Below are positions 6,742 through 10,606 of a stretch of DNA of 10,606 nucleotides, piece by piece. The position numbers and the translations under genes are program-made. The stretch covers positions 1 through 10,606 of the forward strand of contig JANDJZ010001147.1 in assembly GCA_027943245.1 (NCBI GenBank). The letters are read 5' to 3'. The notes beneath the pieces are model-generated. The model made no database searches. It was not told the DNA's origin and saw only the letters and a program-made list of their open reading frames with translations. The DNA comes from Acanthamoeba sp. SK_2022b. Taxonomy: Eukaryota; Discosea; Longamoebia; Acanthamoebidae. Position 1 is the first letter of the stretch, and every line of letters starts with the position of its first letter.

Positions 6742-7491
6742 TTAGTTGCGGTTGCCGCCCATGAAGCGCAGCAGGAAGAGGAACAGGTTCACGAAGTTGA
6801 TGAACAGGCTCAGAGCGCCATAGCTGGTGGCGACGCCGATGGCGTTCTTGTCGCCGCCCAGGGCGTAGTAGCTCATCTTCAGACGCTGGGTGTCGAAGGC
6901 GATCAGGCCCGAGAACAGCAGCACGCCGGCGGCGCTGATGATCCAGTACAGGACGCCGTTCGGCCAGAACATGTTGACCAGCGAGGCGATGATCAGGCCG
7001 ATCACGCCCATGATCAGGAAGGTGCCCATCGGCGACAGGTCACGCTTGGTCGTGTAGCCGTACAGGCTCAGCGCGCCGAAGGCGGCGGCGGTCACCAGGA
7101 AGGTCGAGGCGACGCTGGCGCCCGTATAGACCAGGAAGACCCAGCCCAGCGAGGCGCCCATGGTGGCCACGACCAGCCAGTAAAGGACGCTGGTCCCCTG
7201 GGCCGTCGGGTTCTTCATGAAGAACATCGAACCGAAGATCAGCACCAGCGGCGCGAACTGCACCGCCATGCCCAGAATAGTCATGCCCATGCGGCCGTCG
7301 GGACCGACAGTGTAGAGCAGTTGCTGCACGGCCGGGACGTTGCCGGTCGTATAGGCCAGCGCCGCTGCGACCACGAGGCCCAGCGCCAGCTTGTTGTAAA
7401 CGCCCAGCATGAAGGCGCGCAGACCGGCGTCGATCGACATGTCGGCCGTCTGCGGCAGCGGGCGGGCATAGCCGTTGTTGAAATCGCTCAT
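6742..7491 (-). CDS. Bax inhibitor-1 (BI-1/YccA) family membrane protein
   Basis: A 249-residue integral inner-membrane protein of the BI-1/TMBIM family, whose bacterial members include YccA, a modulator of FtsH proteolysis, and YetJ, a pH-dependent calcium leak channel. About seven helices are visible (roughly 34-50, 71-91, 102-117, 121-143, 156-174, 181-199, 222-243). Family landmarks are YGYTTKRDLSPMGTFL (144-159) and LIAFDTQRLK (196-205), the latter with the conserved Asp200 of the calcium-sensing region. The start is the ATG at 7489-7491; the frame runs further upstream but without family sequence. A GGAGAAAG stretch lies upstream at long spacing. It is transcribed alone, divergent from thpR and closed by a strong terminator. 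Which biochemical role this copy has cannot be told from sequence. Confidence 0.93.
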   Translation of the reverse strand: MSDFNNGYARPLPQTADMSIDAGLRAFMLGVYNKLALGLVVAAALAYTTGNVPAVQQLLYTVGPDGRMGMTILGMAVQFAPLVLIFGSMFFMKNPTAQGTSVLYWLVVATMGASLGWVFLVYTGASVASTFLVTAAAFGALSLYGYTTKRDLSPMGTFLIMGVIGLIIASLVNMFWPNGVLYWIISAAGVLLFSGLIAFDTQRLKMSYYALGGDKNAIGVATSYGALSLFINFVNLFLFLLRFMGGNRN

Positions 7492-7577
7492 GGCGACGAA
7501 CTTTCTCCCATGGTCCGAAGAGGTTTCTCCGGATCGTTGCCGCAAATATCGGCATGCACGACCCCGACTGCAAGGAA

Positions 7578-7602
7578 AACCGGACTTGGAGACGGACGTT
7601 CC
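7578..7602 (-). promoter_or_regulatory. Weak EcfG/SigT-like promoter upstream of the BI-1 gene
   Basis: On the minus strand GGAAC (7602-7598), 16 bases, then GGTT (7581-7578): one base away from the alphaproteobacterial general-stress promoter GGAAC-N16/17-CGTT. It points at the BI-1 gene with a leader of about 80 bases. With such a short motif this could be chance. Confidence 0.2.
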
Positions 7603-7621
7603 CACCGCTACCAACGGTCGC

Positions 7622-8161
7622 ATGCTTCGCCTGTTCACCGCCCTGACCCTGCCGGACGATGTCACGGATACGTTGAAACGCCGCCAAAGCGGCCTTCCCG
7701 GCGCGCGCTGGCGGCCGCTGGAGGCCCTGCACGTCACCCTGGGCTTCTACGGCGAGATGGACGAACGTCGGGCCGACGATCTGGCCTCGGAACTGTCGCG
7801 CATCGGCGGCGGGCCGTTCGAGATCACTCTGAAAGGCGTCGGCGCCTTTGGCGACAACCACCGCAGCCACACCTTGTGGGCCGGGGTCGAGACGCCGAAC
7901 GACCCCCTCTCGGTTCTGTCCGGACGCTGCAAGAAGGCGGCGGAACGGGCGGGTGTGGTCATGGAGACGCGCGAATACCGGCCCCATGTCACCCTGGCCT
8001 ATCTGAAGCCCCAGACCAATCCCGACCGCATCGGGGCCTGGATGGCGGGACATAATCTGCTGCATTCGCCGCCGATCCGCATCGACCGCTTCGGCCTCTA
8101 TTCCAGCGTCCTGACCGACGACGGCAGCCATTACGAACTGGAGCGTGAGTATCTGTTGTGA
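7622..8161 (+). CDS. thpR: RNA 2',3'-cyclic phosphodiesterase
   Basis: A 179-residue member of the 2H phosphoesterase superfamily (LigT/ThpR), which hydrolyses RNA 2',3'-cyclic phosphates to 2'-phosphates. Both catalytic HxT motifs are present: HVTLGFYG (about residues 38-45) and HVTLAYLK (about 122-129). The N-terminus MLRLFTALTLP is the usual ThpR beginning, so ATG at 7622 is chosen although no Shine-Dalgarno is close to it. The frame runs upstream to 7475 without family-like sequence, and a TTG at 7587 is a less likely start. The TGA stop overlaps the GTG start of the acetyltransferase gene by 4 bases, so the two are probably co-translated. Confidence 0.92.
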   Translation: MLRLFTALTLPDDVTDTLKRRQSGLPGARWRPLEALHVTLGFYGEMDERRADDLASELSRIGGGPFEITLKGVGAFGDNHRSHTLWAGVETPNDPLSVLSGRCKKAAERAGVVMETREYRPHVTLAYLKPQTNPDRIGAWMAGHNLLHSPPIRIDRFGLYSSVLTDDGSHYELEREYLL

Positions 8162-8706
8162 GCGACATCCGGGTTGAAACCGAACGCCTGATCCTGCGCC
8201 CGCCGACGCTGGAGGATTTTCCGCGCTGGGCCGAGTTCCAGGCCGATCCCGAAACCACCCGTTTCATCGGCGGGGTCAAGACGCCGGCGGAGACCTGGCG
8301 CATCCTGGCGACCGTGGCGGGGGCCTGGAGCCTGACGGGCGTGGGCTTCTTCTCGGTGATCGAGAAATCCTCCGGCCTGTGGCTGGGCCGGATCGGACCG
8401 TGGCGCCCGCACGGCTGGCCCGGCGCGGAGGTCGGCTGGTCGCTGCACCCCGACGCCACCGGCAAGGGCTATGCGCAGGAGGCGGCTGTCGCCAGCATGG
8501 ACTACGCGTTCGATGTGCTGGGCTGGGACGACGTCATCCACACCATCGAGGACGGCAACGCCGCCTCGGCGCGCCTGGCCCAGCGTCTGGGCTCGCGCAA
8601 TCGCGGCCCCTCCGCCCTGCCCGAGCCCTTCGCCCATGTCGTCGCCAATCTGTGGGGACAGACGCGCGAGGAATGGGCGCTCAACCGCCAGGCCCTGATC
8701 CGCTGA
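8158..8706 (+). CDS. GNAT family N-acetyltransferase (RimJ/RimL type)
   Basis: A 182-residue acetyl-CoA-dependent acetyltransferase. The RimJ/RimL-type start is clear: ETERLILRPPTLEDFPRWAEFQADPE (about residues 7-32). The core strand EVGWSLHPDATGKGYAQEA (91-109) includes the acetyl-CoA pyrophosphate-binding loop, followed by the usual ENxAS-like DGNAASARLAQRLG (132-145). The substrate may be a ribosomal or other protein N-terminus, or a small molecule; the sequence does not decide. The start is the GTG at 8158 whose GTGA overlaps the thpR stop, consistent with an N-terminus placed as in the family. It is the second gene of the thpR unit. A short hairpin begins directly after its stop. Confidence 0.9.
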   Translation: MSDIRVETERLILRPPTLEDFPRWAEFQADPETTRFIGGVKTPAETWRILATVAGAWSLTGVGFFSVIEKSSGLWLGRIGPWRPHGWPGAEVGWSLHPDATGKGYAQEAAVASMDYAFDVLGWDDVIHTIEDGNAASARLAQRLGSRNRGPSALPEPFAHVVANLWGQTREEWALNRQALIR

Positions 8707-8730
8707 TCCGCCCCCACGCTTGCGGGCGGA
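8707..8730. terminator. Small hairpin after the acetyltransferase gene
   Basis: TCCGCCC (8707-8713) pairs with GGGCGGA (8724-8730) around a 10-base loop, starting at the base after the stop codon. It overlaps the mmcB promoter region and its right arm runs into the LexA box. It has no T-run, so it may only attenuate read-through. Confidence 0.35.
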
Positions 8731-8748
8731 ACACAAGCGGAACATAAG
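8720..8748 (+). promoter_or_regulatory. Predicted mmcB promoter
   Basis: TTGCGG (8720-8725) and CATAAG (8743-8748) are separated by 17 bases, a plausible -35/-10 pair. The LexA box lies almost entirely in the spacer, so bound LexA would block RNA polymerase. The expected transcription start falls at or next to the A of the mmcB ATG (8755). Confidence 0.5.
8729..8743. promoter_or_regulatory. LexA (SOS) box of mmcB
   Basis: GAAC (8729-8732), seven bases, GAAC (8740-8743). On the other strand this is GTTC-N7-GTTC, the established LexA operator of alphaproteobacteria. It ends 11 bases before the mmcB ATG. The match is perfect in both half-sites, and mmcB is a known SOS gene of Caulobacter, so motif and context agree. 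Confidence 0.85.
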
Positions 8749-8754
8749 AGCGAA

Positions 8755-9195
8755 ATGTCCGCCGTCACGCTCGAACTGGTCTTCAGCCGCCCCGAAACCA
8801 CCCTGTCCGTCACGCGCGGGGCGGCGCGGCTGATGATGGATATGGGCTATGCGCCCCTGCTGGAAGTCTGTCTGCCCAACGGGCGGCGCGCCGACGTCAT
8901 GGCCATTGGCCCCAAGGGCGACATCGTCATCTGCGAGGTGAAGTCGGGCGTCGACGACTACCGCGTCGACCGCAAATGGCATGAATACGGCCCGTTCTGC
9001 GACGCCTTCTATTTCGCCGTCGCGCCTGAGTTTCCGCAAGACATTCTGCCCGAGGAACCCGGTTTGATCGTCGCCGACGGCTTTGGCGGCGCCGTCCTTC
9101 GCGACGCCCCGTCATCGCCTCTGGCGCCCGCGCGCCGCAAGGCCCTGACCATCGCCTTTGCCCGCCTGGGCGCATGGCGGGCGATGCGGGACTAA
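8755..9195 (+). CDS. mmcB: MmcB family DNA repair protein
   Basis: A 146-residue protein of the MmcB family, named from Caulobacter where it is SOS-induced and contributes to mitomycin C resistance. The fold resembles PD-(D/E)xK nucleases: Glu37 in LLEVCLPNGRRADV, Asp47, and Glu61-Val-Lys63 in GDIVICEVKSG form the expected acidic/lysine set. DDYRVDRKWHEYGPFCDAFYFAV (67-89) is a family hallmark. It is likely a nuclease or DNA-structure-binding protein in the cytoplasm; activity is inferred from the fold. The ATG at 8755 is the first codon after the LexA box, with only a weak AAGAG upstream, so the message may be leaderless. It ends before a palindromic element and converges on regA. Confidence 0.92.
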   Translation: MSAVTLELVFSRPETTLSVTRGAARLMMDMGYAPLLEVCLPNGRRADVMAIGPKGDIVICEVKSGVDDYRVDRKWHEYGPFCDAFYFAVAPEFPQDILPEEPGLIVADGFGGAVLRDAPSSPLAPARRKALTIAFARLGAWRAMRD

Positions 9196-9221
9196 GATTC
9201 AATCGACGGTCGGCGTCACTA

Positions 9222-9349
9222 CGTCATTCCGGGGTGTCCGAAGGACGAACCCGGAACCCAGGCGGCACGTCTCAGGCTTGAAGCGCGTCCCGCATTGCGC
9301 ATGCGGCCCTGGGTTCGGGTTCTTCGCTCCGCTCAGCCCCGGAATGACG
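9222..9349. repeat. Large imperfect palindromic intergenic element
   Basis: The outer 13 bases (9222-9234, CGTCATTCCGGGG) are perfectly inverted at 9337-9349. Inside, 9247-9262 and 9308-9322 also pair apart from one extra base (ACCCGGAACCCAGG against CCTGGGTTCGGGT), so the two arms fold into one long, interrupted hairpin of about 128 bases. A further 6-bp hairpin lies in the right half (9290-9306). Sequences starting CGTCATTCCGGGG with an inverted partner are a common type of dispersed intergenic repeat in alphaproteobacterial genomes. It fills the space between mmcB and regA, where it may end both transcripts. Confidence 0.8.
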
Positions 9350-9420
9350 AACCGGAAGCCTGTCCTAACGAATGTCGATTGAACCTAACTCGACACCGGC
9401 CTCACGATACACACCAGAGA

Positions 9421-9441
9421 GCGATAGGCGCAGCCTATCGC
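9421..9441 (-). terminator. 9-bp hairpin over the end of regA
   Basis: GCGATAGGC (9421-9429) and GCCTATCGC (9433-9441) are a perfect inverted repeat around 3 bases. The regA stop codon (9435-9437) lies inside the right arm, so the hairpin forms at the very end of the coding sequence. No T-run follows on the minus strand; it probably protects or ends the regA message. Confidence 0.5.
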
Positions 9442-9989
9442 GGCGCGCGCTTGGCCAGAATCCGCTGCAGGGTGCGGCGGTGCATGCCCAGACGGCGAGC
9501 GGTTTCCGAGACATTGTGGTCGCACAGCTCATAGACCCGCTGGATATGCTCCCAACGCACGCGGTCGGCGCTCATCGGATTTTCCGGCGGCTCAGGCGCC
9601 TCGCCTGTGGCCAGCAGGGCCTTGACCACGTCGTCGGCGTCGGCGGGTTTGGACAGATAGTCGACGGCCCCGGCCTTGACCGCAGCGACGGCGGTGGCGA
9701 TGGCGCCGTATCCGGTCAGCATGACGATGCGGGCGTCGGCGCGACGATCGCGCACCGCCTCGACCACCTTCAGGCCGTTGCCGTCCTCCAGCCGCATGTC
9801 CAGCACGGCGAAGGCGGGGGCCTTGTCGCGCAGTGCGGCGGTGGCTTCGGCGACGGATTCCGCCGTCGTCACGTCAAAGCCGCGCGCTTCGAGGGCGCGG
9901 CCCATGCGGGTGCGCAGGGCCTGATCATCGTCCAGCAGCAGCAAGGACTTGTCGGGCAAGGCGGCGATACGGGTCTCTAGGTCGGACAT
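9435..9989 (-). CDS. regA: Redox response regulator RegA/ActR/PrrA
   Basis: A 184-residue two-component regulator that, in alphaproteobacteria, controls redox-responsive genes (respiration, carbon and nitrogen metabolism). The receiver domain (about residues 14-126) has the acidic patch Asp20-22, phospho-acceptor Asp64 in VLDMRLEDGNG, Thr92 in MLTGYG and Lys114 in YLSKPAD. A short proline-containing linker (EAPEPPENP) leads to a Fis-type helix-turn-helix at about 146-182. Its recognition helix MHRRTLQRILAKRAPR is the near-invariant hallmark of the RegA/ActR/PrrA group. The ATG at 9989 is chosen over one 7 codons upstream because AGGAG lies 6 bases before it. It follows regB on the same strand by 94 bases. 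The stop lies within a hairpin. Confidence 0.95.
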   Translation of the reverse strand: MSDLETRIAALPDKSLLLLDDDQALRTRMGRALEARGFDVTTAESVAEATAALRDKAPAFAVLDMRLEDGNGLKVVEAVRDRRADARIVMLTGYGAIATAVAAVKAGAVDYLSKPADADDVVKALLATGEAPEPPENPMSADRVRWEHIQRVYELCDHNVSETARRLGMHRRTLQRILAKRAPR

Positions 9990-10083
9990 TATTCTCTCCT
10001 GCCGCTTCAAGTCGGGACCGACAGCGCGCGGGTCAAGCGCAAGGTTCCCCCTGCGACGCTAAGACCCAATCACGAAACCACAC

Positions 10084-10606
10084 TCATTCGGCGACTTCCA
10101 GCGCCGGGCGCGCCCAGCGAACGGCGACGCGCGCCCCCCGTCCGGCGGGTTTTCCGTCCGCGTGAGACAGGCCCTGACCCACGCTGACCGAGCCGCCGGT
10201 CCGCTCCAGAAGCGTGCGGGCGATGAAGAAGCCCAGGCCCATGCCGCCCTGACTGGGCGCAATCGGCGCCTCGACCGGCGGGCGTCTGCGGGCGGCGGCG
10301 GCGATCTGGTCGGCCAGGGCGCGCCGCGCCTTTCCGTGCGGGCGGCTGGTCACATAGGGCTCGCCCAGACGGGGCAGGATGTCGCTGGCGAAGCCGGGAC
10401 CATCATCCAGAATCTCGACCTCGATCCAGCCCGCGTCCACCAGAGCCCGCACTTCCACGCGGGAACGGGCGAAGTCGGCGGCGTTCTCCACCAGGGTCGA
10501 CAGGCCATGCACGACCTCGGGCATCCGGCGCACGCGCGGCGCGGGCTGACCGGGCGGGGTGCGGACCGCGACATCGAACTCCAGATCGAACCCTCGGTGC
10601 GGCTGG
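10084..10606 (-). CDS. regB: Sensor histidine kinase RegB/ActS/PrrB, C-terminal ATPase part (cut by window edge)
   Basis: The C-terminal 174 residues or so of the partner kinase of RegA; the membrane part, redox cysteine region and phosphorylated histidine lie beyond the window. Visible are the N-box HGLSTLVENAADFARS, the G1 box ILDDGPGF, the RegB-type LGEPYVTSRPHG, and the G2 box GGMGLGFFIARTLLERTGG. Between G1 and G2 is a charged segment (KARRALADQIAAAARRRPPVE). The frame is continuous from the window edge (first full codon at 10605) to TGA at 10084. Kinase first, then regulator, on one strand suggests co-transcription with regA, although the 94-base gap leaves room for a separate regA promoter. 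Confidence 0.92.
   Translation of the reverse strand, partial: QPHRGFDLEFDVAVRTPPGQPAPRVRRMPEVVHGLSTLVENAADFARSRVEVRALVDAGWIEVEILDDGPGFASDILPRLGEPYVTSRPHGKARRALADQIAAAARRRPPVEAPIAPSQGGMGLGFFIARTLLERTGGSVSVGQGLSHADGKPAGRGARVAVRWARPALEVAE

Noticed and set aside
6730..8055. A 441-codon plus-strand open frame opposite the BI-1 gene.
   Set aside because: It lies antisense to a clear BI-1 gene, is rich in His/Gln/Arg as expected for the complement of hydrophobic codons, then runs through thpR in another frame.
8131..9039. A 302-codon minus-strand open frame opposite the GNAT gene and mmcB.
   Set aside because: It crosses two well-supported genes and their SOS promoter on the other strand, with no domain of its own.

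Overview
The window looks like chromosomal DNA from a high-GC alphaproteobacterium of the Caulobacteraceae, most likely Brevundimonas or a close relative. This is inferred from several things seen together: a RegB/RegA (ActS/ActR) two-component pair, an MmcB DNA-repair gene preceded by an alphaproteobacterial LexA box (GAAC-N7-GAAC, which reads GTTC-N7-GTTC on the other strand), alphaproteobacterial small families (DUF2794, DUF6356), an RlmN whose N-terminus resembles the Caulobacter protein as I remember it, and a long palindromic intergenic element. There are no phage, transposon or CRISPR signatures. Most of the region reads as ordinary core genome.

Layout, left to right. Bases 1-691 (+) are the 3' end of an M16 metallopeptidase gene whose frame is broken near 198-224. 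Facing it across an 11-bp terminator-like hairpin (707-735) is a minus-strand pair: a DUF350 membrane protein (1591-2025) followed, with a 4-base stop/start overlap, by a membrane-anchored trypsin-like protease (755-1594). Further upstream on the minus strand are rlmN (2120-3280) and a DUF6356 protein (3363-3662). The DUF6356 gene is divergent from a periplasmic Do/HtrA-type protease with two PDZ domains (3803-5146, +). A 344-bp gene-free gap (5147-5490) holds a strong hairpin. Then come DUF2794 (5491-5826, +) and, converging on it with 6 bases between them, an unrecognised secreted protein (5833-6624, -). A textbook intrinsic terminator (6693-6718) ends the minus-strand Bax inhibitor-1 family gene (6742-7491).

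From 7622 the plus strand carries thpR (RNA 2',3'-cyclic phosphodiesterase) and a GNAT acetyltransferase joined by a 4-base overlap, then mmcB with its SOS operator. A 128-bp imperfect palindrome (9222-9349) and a 9-bp hairpin (9421-9441) fill the convergent space before the minus-strand redox regulator regA (9435-9989) and the 3' end of its kinase gene regB (10084 to the window edge).

How the genes may work together: the window is rich in envelope protein quality control (M16, the membrane-tethered trypsin-like protease with DUF350, HtrA, BI-1), with separate RNA-modification and DNA-repair genes and a global redox regulator at the right edge. The clearest regulatory reading is SOS control of mmcB. 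The least explained functional unit is the overlapping DUF350/protease pair. I did not find a convincing wholly new system.
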